Shown: positions 52,062 to 60,835 of the stretch, piece after piece
How the letters are laid out: each line of letters begins with the position of its first letter
Position numbering within the stretch: the first letter of the stretch is position 1
Source of the DNA: Duganella levis
GTDB lineage: Bacteria > Pseudomonadota > Gammaproteobacteria > Burkholderiales > Burkholderiaceae_D
Reading direction: 5' to 3'
DNA length: 64,000 bases
NCBI RefSeq assembly: GCF_009857605.1
Contig: NZ_WWCT01000024.1
Location: 60,156 to 124,155 of the forward strand
Notes under the pieces: generated by a model
Databases searched by the model: none
Seen by the model: only the letters and a program-made list of their open reading frames with translations
Told to the model about the DNA's origin: nothing
Program-made: the position numbers and the translations under genes

Positions 52062-52096
52062 ATCATATCGTCATTTTTGGATATTGTATACAATAT
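52062..52096 (-). promoter_or_regulatory. GntR-type operator and promoter of the DHDPS-gntR operon
   Basis: ATATTGTATACAATAT (52081-52096) is a perfect 16-bp palindrome containing TTGTATACAA, a form typical of FadR/FCD-type GntR operators. It codes for HIVYNI near the end of the MFS gene. On the minus strand a TATGAT -10 candidate lies at 52067-52062 with the palindrome at the -35 position. Confidence 0.68.
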
Positions 52097-53303
52097 GCAG
52101 TTGAGCGGGCTGGGCGGGACGACGCTCCAGCCACACCGACACGCCCAGCACCACGATGCCGCCCAAGGCCAGCAGCGCGCCGACCGGGCCGGTCGATTGC
52201 AGGCTCATGCCATGCGCAATCGCCAGTCCGCCGCACCAGGCGCCGGCGGCGTTGGCGCAGTTGAAGGCCGAGTGGTTGAGCGCCGCCGCCACCGTCTGGG
52301 CATCGCCCGCCACGTCCATCAGGCGCGTCTGCACGGCAGGGCAGACGGCGATGCCACAGCCGATGGCGAACAGGTTCAAGGCCACCGCCCATACATTGCT
52401 GCTGGTGTAGTAGAACGCCGCCAGTGCCGCTGCATTCCACACCAGCGCGCCGAAAATGGTCCACAGGCGCGAGCGATCGGCGAACCAGCCGCCCACCACA
52501 TTCCCCACCGTCATGCCGACGCCCATCATCGCCAGCAGCAGCGGCACCAGCGCCGGCGACACCTTGGTCACTTCCAGCAAGGTCGGCGTGACGTAGGTAT
52601 AGACCGCGAACAGGCCGCCGAAGCCGACCGACACCATCAGCAGCGTTACCCACACCTGCAGGCGGCGGAACACGCCCAGTTCGCGCTGCGGGCTAGCGTC
52701 GCCGGGCGCGATCCACGGCACGTAGCGGCGCACCATCAACGCCGTGGTCAGGCCCAGCAGGCCGACCACCAGGAAGGTCGAGCGCCAGCCGAAGCCCTGG
52801 CTCAGCCAGGTCGCCAGCGGCACGCCGAAGATGTTGGCGATGGTCAGTCCCATCAACACGCGCGACACCGCCTGCGCGCGCTTCTCCGGCACTGCCATCG
52901 ACGCCGCCACCAGCGCCGCCACACCGAAGTAAGCGCCGTGCGGAATGCCGGCGACGAAGCGCGCCAGGATCAAGGACGCATAGCCCGGCGCCGCTGCGCT
53001 CAGCAGGTTGCCCACCGCGTATAGCGACATCAGCATGATCAGCATCGCGCGGCGCGGCATGCGCGCCAGGAAGATGGTGATCAACGGCGCGCCGAACACC
53101 ACGCCCAGCGCGTAGGCGCTGATCATGTGGCCCATGTCGGGCAGGCTGGCGTGCAGGTCGCCGGCCACCACCGGCAGGATGGTCATGGAGGCGAATTCGC
53201 CGGTGCCGATGGCCAGGCCGCCGATGGCCAGCGCCAGGTTGGCCATGGCGGCGCCGCGCGGCGCGATGATGAGGGGAGTGTCGGAAATCGGTTCGGAGTG
53301 CAT
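52071..53303 (-). CDS. MFS transporter (YdhP/AraJ-like)
   Basis: A 410-residue twelve-helix major facilitator. Motifs include GTGEFASMTILPVVAGDL, the loop LARMPRRAMLI and RFVAGIPHGAYFGVAALVAA, as in the DHA1 sugar-efflux/arabinose-polymer group. ATG 53303 is preferred to a start 15 codons upstream. It may move the substrate or product of the neighbouring DHDPS-family enzyme; its last codons hold the operator of that gene. Substrate unknown. Confidence 0.9.
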   Translation of the reverse strand: MHSEPISDTPLIIAPRGAAMANLALAIGGLAIGTGEFASMTILPVVAGDLHASLPDMGHMISAYALGVVFGAPLITIFLARMPRRAMLIMLMSLYAVGNLLSAAAPGYASLILARFVAGIPHGAYFGVAALVAASMAVPEKRAQAVSRVLMGLTIANIFGVPLATWLSQGFGWRSTFLVVGLLGLTTALMVRRYVPWIAPGDASPQRELGVFRRLQVWVTLLMVSVGFGGLFAVYTYVTPTLLEVTKVSPALVPLLLAMMGVGMTVGNVVGGWFADRSRLWTIFGALVWNAAALAAFYYTSSNVWAVALNLFAIGCGIAVCPAVQTRLMDVAGDAQTVAAALNHSAFNCANAAGAWCGGLAIAHGMSLQSTGPVGALLALGGIVVLGVSVWLERRPAQPAQLHIVYNIQK

Positions 53304-53437
53304 GGGGGAGGGGCGAAAAAGCAGAAAAAAAACCGATAACGATAGCATGTTTGGGCTATGGCTGCTGGCGGCAGGCGTGCGCAGGAAAGCATGGCGCTTC
53401 TGCTAATATTTCGACAACATAAAAAAGGGAATCGACC

Positions 53438-54535
53438 ATGGCTTATTTGGATCTTGGCAAGCGCGTCTTGCCGGTGGGTGCTGCAGTGGCGTTTGCGCTG
53501 GCGGCGGTGAGCGCGCCAGCCATGGCGCAGGAGGCGGTGAGCCGCTTCCAGAGCAACGGTTCGGCCGCGCAAGGCACCGAGTACAGTGCTGCCGCCGTGC
53601 TGCCGGGCGCCGATATTAGCCAGGCTTATGCCGCTCTGCGGCGGGTGGTGGAGCGTAATGGCTGGAACGTCTTCCAGGCAACGCCGGCCAGCTATGCTCT
53701 TCTGGCCCGCAACAACCAGACCACGCAGAGCGGCAAGACCGGTTCGCTGGCGGTATCGCTGGCGCCGGTGGGCGATGGCGTCAGCCTGGCGCTGATGTAT
53801 GCCAATCCGCCCGGCGTCAATTCGCCGCCGGCGGCGGTGCGCGCGGAATTCAATAAGATTGCCGGCGCGCTCAAGGCCGAGCTGGCGGCTTTGCCGGCTG
53901 GGCAGCCGGCGGTAACGGCAAACGCTACCGCTGCCGCGCCGCAGCCGGCCAGTGCAGCGCCGGACCGCAAGCTGTGCCTGGCAGGCGCCTGCCTCGGCAT
54001 GACCACCGCCGAAGCCGCGACGCTGAATCTGCAACCGTCCGGCATCGCCCAGTTCAAGCTGAATGGGAAGCCGGATGGCGCTTACGGCCTCGACCGCTCC
54101 GGCAACCGCATCGGCTATTCCGACATGGGCGATTTCGACAGCAAGTCGCTGAAGCAGTTTGCCACGACGGTGGCCACCGTTTGCCGCTTCAGCTTTGCCA
54201 GTGCCAGTATGAAAGCCAGTGACGGTCAACGCATCCGCCTGGTGTTCCGTCCGGCGATTCGCGATGGCAAGGGCGTGGTGGTGCTGACGGAAATCAACCG
54301 TCAACTGCCACCGAATATGAGCAGCAGCGAGCTGCAGCGCTTTACCGACACGGCCCGGCAGCAGTTCGGCGATGCCTTCAGCGCCGAGTCACGCGTCATC
54401 GTCACGCGCCCCACGGCGGAGATCCATCGTGATGTCGGGCTGGGGACTTCGCTTAAGCTGAGCCTGCCGATTGAGAATGTCAACGCCCGTCTTCTGGAAC
54501 AGCCCGGCTGCTCAGACAAGCCACGCCTGGATTGA
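53438..54535 (+). CDS. Exported protein of unknown function
   Basis: A 365-residue protein with a signal peptide (about 1-31, APAMA-QE). Two parts are visible: an N-terminal half (about 45-145, with AYAALRRVVERNGWNVFQA and YALLARNNQ) resembling small beta-alpha units, an Ala/Pro linker (about 150-175), and a C-terminal part with two cysteines (KLCLAGACLGMTTAEA) and GYSDMGDFDSKSLKQFATT. I do not recognise a family. It starts 134 bp from the divergent MFS gene. Confidence 0.7.
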   Translation: MAYLDLGKRVLPVGAAVAFALAAVSAPAMAQEAVSRFQSNGSAAQGTEYSAAAVLPGADISQAYAALRRVVERNGWNVFQATPASYALLARNNQTTQSGKTGSLAVSLAPVGDGVSLALMYANPPGVNSPPAAVRAEFNKIAGALKAELAALPAGQPAVTANATAAAPQPASAAPDRKLCLAGACLGMTTAEAATLNLQPSGIAQFKLNGKPDGAYGLDRSGNRIGYSDMGDFDSKSLKQFATTVATVCRFSFASASMKASDGQRIRLVFRPAIRDGKGVVVLTEINRQLPPNMSSSELQRFTDTARQQFGDAFSAESRVIVTRPTAEIHRDVGLGTSLKLSLPIENVNARLLEQPGCSDKPRLD

Positions 54536-54550
54536 GTGTGCGGCGCCGGT

Positions 54551-55408
54551 TTAGGGCCGGCGCCATTCGCCGACGATGCTGGCGAAAATAATCATCGCCG
54601 CGCCCAGCACCGCCAGCGCTGGAATATGCTCTCCCGCGAGCAGGCCAAACACGCCGGCCCATACCGGTTCGCCTGCGTAGATCAACGTCGCCTTGGTCGC
54701 GCTGACCTGGCGCTGCGCCCAGTTCATCACGTACTGAATGGCGGCGCTGGCCATGCCGAGCGCCAGTGCGCACAGGAAGAACACGGGCGAGTAGCCGGGC
54801 AGACTCTCGCCGGCAACCGGCATCGCGGCAAATGCCAGCAGCGACGCCACCGCCAACTGCACCACCGTCACGCGGGCGATGTGCACGCGCTGGGCGAAAT
54901 GCCCGATCAGGATAATCTCCGCCGAAATCGCCAGCGCGCCTAGCGCGGTCAGCATTTCACCGTAGCCGAAACCGCCGCTGATGCCTTCCGGTCCCGCCAG
55001 GCAGGCCAGTCCCGCGAATGAGATCGCCGCGCCAGCCAGCGCCGCGACGTGCGGTTGCTGGCGCTGGAACAGCCATTGCATCAGCGGTACCATCGGCACG
55101 TAGAAAGCCGTGATGAAGGCCGACTTGCTGCTGGTGATGTATTGCAGTCCCCAGGTTTGCAGCGAATAGCCGGCAAAGATGCTGGCGCCGATCATCACGC
55201 CCGCCCGCCACTCCAGCGACGTCAGGCCGCGCAGGTGGCGCCGGCTCAGCAGCGCCGCAATGGTGGCGGCGATGGCGAAGCGGGTGCCGACAAAGGCCAG
55301 CGGCCCGGCCGTATGCACGGCGGTATGGACGATCAAAAAGGTGCAGCCCCAGATCATGGTGACGCTCACCAGCGAGAGCTCGGCCCAGCGTGGGGTCTGT
55401 AGGTTCAT
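54551..55408 (-). CDS. EamA/DMT family exporter
   Basis: A 285-residue ten-helix drug/metabolite transporter with two EamA repeats (LSLVSVTMIWGCTFLIVH; SAIIQ-type AAIQYVMNWAQRQVSATKA, TLIYAGEPVWAGVFG). Typical exports are amino acids or metabolites. Its start lies only 31-34 bp from the divergent XRE-cupin regulator, which most likely controls it. Confidence 0.9.
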   Translation of the reverse strand: MNLQTPRWAELSLVSVTMIWGCTFLIVHTAVHTAGPLAFVGTRFAIAATIAALLSRRHLRGLTSLEWRAGVMIGASIFAGYSLQTWGLQYITSSKSAFITAFYVPMVPLMQWLFQRQQPHVAALAGAAISFAGLACLAGPEGISGGFGYGEMLTALGALAISAEIILIGHFAQRVHIARVTVVQLAVASLLAFAAMPVAGESLPGYSPVFFLCALALGMASAAIQYVMNWAQRQVSATKATLIYAGEPVWAGVFGLLAGEHIPALAVLGAAMIIFASIVGEWRRP

Positions 55409-55416
55409 GGTATGCT

Positions 55417-55454
55417 ATGCGCAAAATATTTCTCATATTATGATGCGCAATATA
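55417..55454. promoter_or_regulatory. Direct and inverted repeats in the EamA/XRE divergent region
   Basis: ATGCGCAAAATA (55417-55428) and ATGCGCAATATA (55443-55454) are near-identical direct repeats; within the same stretch GCGCA...TGCGC and AATAT/ATATT also form a dyad. The second repeat covers the first codons of the regulator. This is a plausible operator for the XRE protein. Confidence 0.4.
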
Positions 55455-56012
55455 CTGCCCAGTCAAGAAACATCGTCGCCGGCCTTGGCCCATGCGGCGG
55501 AAAACGTCCGTCATTACCGTCAGCAGCAGGGGCTGAGCCAGGATGAACTGGCGCGGCGTGCCGGCCTGAGCCGCCGCATGATCAATGGGCTGGAGGCGGG
55601 CACGGCGAATATCAGCTTGTCCAACCTGGATGCGATCGCGCTGGCGCTGGGCGTGCAGTTTGTCGATCTGGTTCGGCCGCCGCAAACCGACAATAGCGAT
55701 ATTCGCAGCGTGATGTGGCGCGGCGCCAGCGATGCCAGCCAGGCGGTGCTGCTTGGCGCGGCGCCGGCTGCCAACATGGTCGAGCTGTGGACCTGGGCGC
55801 TGGCGGCGGGTGACCGCTATGACGCCCAGCCGGACCAATCCGGCTTTTCAGAGATGATCGTGGTGACGGCCGGCGTGCTGGACATCGTGTTTGAGCACGA
55901 GACCCGGCAGCTGGCGGTGGGCGAATTCGCGATCTTCAGCAGCGCCCAGCACTACGCTTACGTCAATCAGGGCACGGTGACGGCGCATTTCGTCCGTAAC
56001 GTGATTACCTGA
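55443..56012 (+). CDS. XRE family regulator with cupin domain
   Basis: A 189-residue regulator. The N-terminal HTH (NVRHYRQQQGLSQDELARRA, then GLSRRMINGLEAG) is followed by a C-terminal cupin sensor domain (about 95-188; GFSEMIVVTAGVLDIVFEHE). ATG 55440 and 55443 are adjacent starts. It is divergent from the EamA exporter, the usual arrangement for a one-component amino-acid-type efflux switch. Its 3' end overlaps the convergent response-regulator gene by 8 bp. Confidence 0.87.
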   Translation: MRNILPSQETSSPALAHAAENVRHYRQQQGLSQDELARRAGLSRRMINGLEAGTANISLSNLDAIALALGVQFVDLVRPPQTDNSDIRSVMWRGASDASQAVLLGAAPAANMVELWTWALAAGDRYDAQPDQSGFSEMIVVTAGVLDIVFEHETRQLAVGEFAIFSSAQHYAYVNQGTVTAHFVRNVIT

Positions 56013-56715
56013 CTGCGCGCTCCATCAGCGCCTTGCGGTAGCTGCGGCTGACGCGCAGGCGCGCGCCGCTGGTCAGCACGGCTTCCTGTTCGCCGTCTTC
56101 GCCCGGTTCAATCGACTGCAACTTGGCCAGGTTGATGATGGTGGAGCGGTGGATGCGGCAGAAGGTGGCCGGGTCCAGATCCTGCGCCAGCTCGGCGATG
56201 CTGCGACGGAGCAGATGCGTTTGCGCGCCGACGTGCAGCGAGGCGTAGTAATCGGCCGCGCCGATCCAGTCGATGTCGGCGACCGGCAGGAACAGCACCT
56301 GGCCGGCATGCTTGAGTACCAGCCGCGCCGGCGCCGGCGCCGTCTGCGTACGCGGCAGGCGTTCCCGCGCGCGCAGCAGCGCGGTGTTGAAACGCTCGTC
56401 GCTGAAGGGCTTGAGCAGGTAGTCGAGCGCCCCCACGTCAAACGCGCGCAGTGCGTGCTGGTCGTAGGCGGTGACGAAGACCACGGCGGGAGGCAGTTCG
56501 CCGCCCAGCATCTCCAACACATCGAAGCCGTCGCATTCCGGCATCTGGATGTCGAGGAACAGCAGGTCCGGCCGCATGGTGCGGATTGCGGTCAGCGCGG
56601 CGCTGCCGGAGTCGCATTCGGCCACCAGTTCGATGTCGGCCTGCTTGCGCAGCAGCGCCTTGAGGTTGGCGCGGGCCGGCGCTTCGTCGTCGACGATGAT
56701 GGCGCGCAGCTTCAT
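56005..56715 (-). CDS. LytTR-family response regulator
   Basis: A 236-residue transcription factor with an N-terminal receiver (IIVDDEAPARANLKALL; phosphorylated Asp in LLFLDIQMP; Lys in LLKPF) and a C-terminal LytTR DNA-binding domain (about 135-235; FCRIHRSTIINLAKL; LRVSRSYRKAL). It is co-transcribed with and starts within the stop of its kinase (4-base overlap, ATGA). Targets cannot be told; candidates are the adjacent envelope genes. Confidence 0.93.
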   Translation of the reverse strand: MKLRAIIVDDEAPARANLKALLRKQADIELVAECDSGSAALTAIRTMRPDLLFLDIQMPECDGFDVLEMLGGELPPAVVFVTAYDQHALRAFDVGALDYLLKPFSDERFNTALLRARERLPRTQTAPAPARLVLKHAGQVLFLPVADIDWIGAADYYASLHVGAQTHLLRRSIAELAQDLDPATFCRIHRSTIINLAKLQSIEPGEDGEQEAVLTSGARLRVSRSYRKALMERAVR

Positions 56716-57773
56716 GCGGTAACGCCACTGAATGGAATCGCAATGCGGACTTCGACGCCGCCGTCGCGGTTGCGCATCTCCAGCGTGTGGCGTTCGCCGT
56801 ACAAGCCGCGCAGGCGTTCGCGGACATTGTTCCAGCCGATGCCCGCGCGGGCCGGCGCCACGTCGGATGGCATCGTGGGGCCGTCGTTGTAGATGACGAT
56901 GTCCAGCATCTCGCCGGCGGCGCTGACGGACAGCCGTATCGCGCCGCCTTGCGCGCGGTGCGCCAGTCCATGCTTGAAGCCATTCTCCACCAGCGGTTGC
57001 AGCAGCAGGCCCGGTATGCTGGCGGACATCAGCGACGGCGGCACCTGTACGCTGTATTGCAGGCGTTCGCCGAAGCGCATCTTCTGGATGGCGAAGTATT
57101 TGTCGAGGAAGGCCAGTTCTTCGCCCAGCGAAATCAGGTTGCGGTCGGAGTCGTCCAGCATGCGGCGCAGCAGTTCACTGAGGCCGGCGAGGGTGTCGAC
57201 GGCGGCGTCATTGCGCTGTTCGCGTACCAGACCAGTGACGGTGTTCAGGGTGTTGAACAGGAAGTGCGGTTCGATCTGCCGCCGCAAGCCATCCAGTTGT
57301 GCCTTGATGCGCTCCGCCTGTTCCAGCAGCAGCCGCTCGCGCGCATGCAGGCCGTAGCCGATGGCGAACACGGTGGCGTAGATCACCACGTCCGCCAGCA
57401 CGCCGCCGACGAAGTGCTGGTACCACAGGACCAGCCATGGCGGCGTGTCCGACACCATCCATGGATTCAGCGCGGACTCCAGCGTCGCCGTCCATACGGC
57501 GCTGATCACGCCGATCATCAGGCACGCGGCAAGATGAATAATCCATTTACGCCAGCCGGCACGATGGCTGCTGGCAAAGCGTATGCCTTGTTGCAGCACG
57601 GCCGGTGTCACCAGCGCCAACACCAGCCAGTAGAAGAAGCGGAAGAAGAATAGCGCCGTCCACGCGTGATGCATGCCGGCGGTGCGCATCAGGAAGACGT
57701 TCTGCGTGGCGTCGAACAGCGCCAGGCAAAACCAGACCGCCGCGATCCAGGCGCGTGTAGGGAGAGTATTCAT
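56712..57773 (-). CDS. LytS/AlgZ-like sensor histidine kinase
   Basis: A 353-residue membrane kinase of the LytS/YehU His_kinase group. Four to five hydrophobic helices (about 8-150) precede the phosphoacceptor block RRQIEPHFLFNTLNTVTGL and a HATPase domain (LLLQPLVENGFKHGL; GIGWNNVRERL). ATG 57773 gives a membrane-first protein; the frame is open 65 codons further upstream but that part overlaps the divergent region. The stop overlaps the response-regulator start. Confidence 0.92.
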   Translation of the reverse strand: MNTLPTRAWIAAVWFCLALFDATQNVFLMRTAGMHHAWTALFFFRFFYWLVLALVTPAVLQQGIRFASSHRAGWRKWIIHLAACLMIGVISAVWTATLESALNPWMVSDTPPWLVLWYQHFVGGVLADVVIYATVFAIGYGLHARERLLLEQAERIKAQLDGLRRQIEPHFLFNTLNTVTGLVREQRNDAAVDTLAGLSELLRRMLDDSDRNLISLGEELAFLDKYFAIQKMRFGERLQYSVQVPPSLMSASIPGLLLQPLVENGFKHGLAHRAQGGAIRLSVSAAGEMLDIVIYNDGPTMPSDVAPARAGIGWNNVRERLRGLYGERHTLEMRNRDGGVEVRIAIPFSGVTA

Positions 57774-57907
57774 GCGCTCACGATAAACGAGAATGGCGCG
57801 TCCGGGCAAACAATGCAGCGAAATGCCGGCGCCGTGCAGTCGGCGTGCTGGCCGGAGGCGGGCCTCGCCGGCGACACTGGCGTCATCTTCAACTGAATGG
57901 AAACGCC

Positions 57908-58567
57908 ATGAAATATCTGATCGCCTGTCTGCTGACCATGCTGGCGCTGGCCAACGCCAACGCCGCACCCATCAAGGTAGCTTTTGTGCTGAGCGAAGGC
58001 GCCAATGTGATGGACATCGCCGGGCCGTGGGAAGTGTTCCAGGATACGATGCTGGACGATAGCGCCGGCTCGATGCCGTTCGTGCTGTACACGGTGGCCG
58101 CATCCAGGACGCCCTTGCGTACCAGCGGCAGCGGCGCGCCCGGCCTGCTGATTACGCCCGACTACAGCTTTGACGACGCTCCCACGCCGGACATCGTGGT
58201 GGTCGGCGCGCAGTCCGGCGGGCTGGAACTGCGCGAGTGGCTCAAGCGGCAGCACGCCGCGCAGAAGACCATGCTGTCCATCTGCACCGGCGCGTTCGAG
58301 CTGGCGCATGCCGGTCTATTGAACGGCAAGCCGGCCACCACGCACCACGACTATGCGGGCACCTTCCACAAGACCTACCCGGACGTCCGGTTGGTGCGGG
58401 AAGTGCGCTTTGTGCAGGCGGACGCGCATACCTACACCGCCGGCGGCCTGACCTCCGGCATCGACCTGGCACTGCATATCGTGGCTGAGCATTTTGGCGA
58501 GCCGCAGGCGCAGCGCACGGCCGACTTCATGGAGTACCGGCGCGCCGGCGGCAAGGTCAAACAGTGA
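57908..58567 (+). CDS. Exported DJ-1/PfpI family protein
   Basis: A 219-residue class I glutamine amidotransferase-like protein with a signal peptide (about 1-19, NANA-AP), unusual for this mostly cytoplasmic fold. The nucleophile elbow is SICTGAF with Cys, and the N-terminal block KVAFVLSEGANVMDIAGPWE resembles the sensor part of GlxA-type AraC regulators. No DNA-binding domain is present. It is divergent from the LytS-like kinase and its stop abuts the stop of the convergent TonB receptor. Confidence 0.85.
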   Translation: MKYLIACLLTMLALANANAAPIKVAFVLSEGANVMDIAGPWEVFQDTMLDDSAGSMPFVLYTVAASRTPLRTSGSGAPGLLITPDYSFDDAPTPDIVVVGAQSGGLELREWLKRQHAAQKTMLSICTGAFELAHAGLLNGKPATTHHDYAGTFHKTYPDVRLVREVRFVQADAHTYTAGGLTSGIDLALHIVAEHFGEPQAQRTADFMEYRRAGGKVKQ

Positions 58568-60697
58568 TCAGAACTTGTAGCGCAATGTCCCCTGCACATT
58601 GCGCGGCGCGCCGTAGATCAGGTTCTGGAACACGTCCAGCTGATTGCTGTAGTAGGTCTTGTCGAACACGTTGTTGACGTTGACTTGCAGCGTCAGCTCG
58701 CGGCTGATGTCGTAGCGCGCCATCAGGCTGGCCAGCGCGTAGGCCGACTGGCCGACGTTGAAGCTGGCGCCGGAACGCGGATCGGTCACCTGCGTGTAGC
58801 TGCGGCCTTCCCAGTTGACGCCGCCGCCCACACTGAGTTTGCTCCAGTCGCCCGCCAGCTGGTACTTGGTGTACAGCTTGAGCAGCTTGTGCGGCTGCAC
58901 GGTGTTGACCGGCGTGCCGTCCCTGTCCTCGGAGCGGAACTGGGTCCAGCCGATGCTGGCGCTCCAGCCGCGCGCCAGTTCGCCGCTCAGTTCCAGTTCA
59001 TAGCCCTTGGTCTTGGCGCCGTCGATGGTCAGCCACGCCTGTTCGCGCGTGTTCGGCACGTATTGGCCGGAATCGACCATGGCGAAGTTGTCCTGCTTGA
59101 CCAGGAACACGGCGGCCGAGGCGTTCACTTTACCGCCCAGCAGTTCCTGCTTGATGCCGGCCTCGTAGTTCCTCCCTTCCAGCGGATCGATGTAGGCGCC
59201 ACGGCGGTCGCGCAGGTTTTGCGGATCGAAGATGCTGGTGTAGCTGGCGTACAGCGAGCTGTTGGCGCCGATGTCGTAGACCGCGCCCAGGTAGGGCGTG
59301 ACTTTGCCGCGATAGCGGACCTGGAACGGCTGCTCGGTCCAGGCGCCGTTGGCGGCGTCGCGCGTCCAGTTGGTGATGCGGGCGCCGGCGATCAGCTTGA
59401 GCGGATCGCTGAGCTGCAAGCGCGTGGCGCCATACAGGCTGGTTTGGGTATCGCGGTAGCTGGAGCCGGAATAGTAGGCGCCCCATTGCGGCTCGGGATA
59501 ATCGCCATTCCACTGGCGGAAGTCGCCGATCGGCGGCTGTTCGCTGGCGTCGCTGACCAGCCACTCCTGGTTGTGGCGGCCGTGCAGCAGGCCGACCGTC
59601 AGCTCATGCTGGCGGCCCAGCAGCGCAAACGGGCCGCTGGCGGTCACACCGAAGTCGTTCTGTTCCTCGATGGTGCCATAGCCAACCACCCACGGTTGCA
59701 ATCCAAGACCGGTATTGCGGTCGACCAGGCCGTCCATCCAGTTGAGACGCTGGTCGCCATTGTTTTCGCGCCGGGTCGCCATGGCGGTCAGTTTCCACTG
59801 GTTGGCCAGCGTGTGTTCCAGCGTGATGAAAGCGGTACGCTGTTTTGTATCCCAGAAGTTCCATTTGGCGGCGCTGGTCGTGGTGCGGTCCCAGTTGGTA
59901 CGGGTGCCATCGCTGTAGAAGATCGGCAGGCCGGCCCATTGGTTGCCGCGATGCTTGTCGCGCTGTTCGCTGTAGCCGACGCTGAGGTGGGTGGCGGCGT
60001 CGAGATCAGCGTCGATTACGCCGTAGACGGTGCTCTGGCGGGTGTTTTCCAGCCGGATGAAGTTGTCCTTGTTTTCCTTGTTCACCACTATGCGGCCGCG
60101 CACCGAGCCGTCGGCGTTGAGCGGGGTGCTGAGATCGACTTCGGCTTCGCGCTTTTTCCAGGTGCCGAGCGTGGCGCCGGCCGTGCCGGTAAAGGTTTTG
60201 CTGTCGGCGTGCTTGCGGATCAGATTGATCGAGGCGGACGGGCTGCCGGTGCCGTTCAGCAGGCCGCTGGCGCCGCGCACGATGTCGATCCGTTCGTAGA
60301 TGGCCAGGTCGGCCTTGGTCTGGCCGGCGTCGCTGCCGTACATCGGCACGCCGTCGATTTGCAGCTGCTTGATGTCGAAGCCGCGTGCGTAGAAATTGCC
60401 GCGCACGCTGTCGATTTCCTTGGCGGAGACGCCGGTGGCGTTGGTGACGACGTCAAAAATGGTTTGCAGCCCCTGGTCGTCCATGCGCTCGCGGGTGATG
60501 ACGCTGACCGATTGCGGCGTGTCGCGGATCGATAAATTGAGGCCGGTAGCGCTGCTGGTGGCGCGGGCGGTGTAGGAGTTTTCGCTGGCGCCGGTAACGG
60601 TGATGGAAGGCAACACCGGCGGATCGGTGTCGTCGGCATGGGCGGCGGCGTTCAAGCTGAGCAAGGCAAGGCTGAGGGCGGTGGGCAGAGGGCGCAT
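58568..60697 (-). CDS. TonB-dependent siderophore receptor
   Basis: A 709-residue outer-membrane receptor, probably for ferric siderophores. After a signal peptide (about 1-21) comes the plug: SITVTGA, SIRDTPQSVSVITRERMDDQ, FYARGFDIKQLQIDGVP and IVRGASGLLNGTGSPSASIN, the FhuE/FpvA-type signature. The barrel ends in the aromatic C-terminus TLRYKF. There is no N-terminal signalling domain and no ECF sigma partner next to it. No clear Fur box was seen upstream. It converges on the DJ-1-like gene with no gap. Confidence 0.93.
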   Translation of the reverse strand: MRPLPTALSLALLSLNAAAHADDTDPPVLPSITVTGASENSYTARATSSATGLNLSIRDTPQSVSVITRERMDDQGLQTIFDVVTNATGVSAKEIDSVRGNFYARGFDIKQLQIDGVPMYGSDAGQTKADLAIYERIDIVRGASGLLNGTGSPSASINLIRKHADSKTFTGTAGATLGTWKKREAEVDLSTPLNADGSVRGRIVVNKENKDNFIRLENTRQSTVYGVIDADLDAATHLSVGYSEQRDKHRGNQWAGLPIFYSDGTRTNWDRTTTSAAKWNFWDTKQRTAFITLEHTLANQWKLTAMATRRENNGDQRLNWMDGLVDRNTGLGLQPWVVGYGTIEEQNDFGVTASGPFALLGRQHELTVGLLHGRHNQEWLVSDASEQPPIGDFRQWNGDYPEPQWGAYYSGSSYRDTQTSLYGATRLQLSDPLKLIAGARITNWTRDAANGAWTEQPFQVRYRGKVTPYLGAVYDIGANSSLYASYTSIFDPQNLRDRRGAYIDPLEGRNYEAGIKQELLGGKVNASAAVFLVKQDNFAMVDSGQYVPNTREQAWLTIDGAKTKGYELELSGELARGWSASIGWTQFRSEDRDGTPVNTVQPHKLLKLYTKYQLAGDWSKLSVGGGVNWEGRSYTQVTDPRSGASFNVGQSAYALASLMARYDISRELTLQVNVNNVFDKTYYSNQLDVFQNLIYGAPRNVQGTLRYKF

Positions 60698-60835
60698 AGT
60701 GTTCTCACGGAGTGGTTGTCAGCGTAAGACGTTTGGCAGGCGCCGCTGTTTAGTGTGAGTCGCACCGTGCGTCACGCCACAGACGTCCGCCGCGCCAGCG
60801 GTGATGATGGTGGTAGCCAACAGCCGAGGAACACC

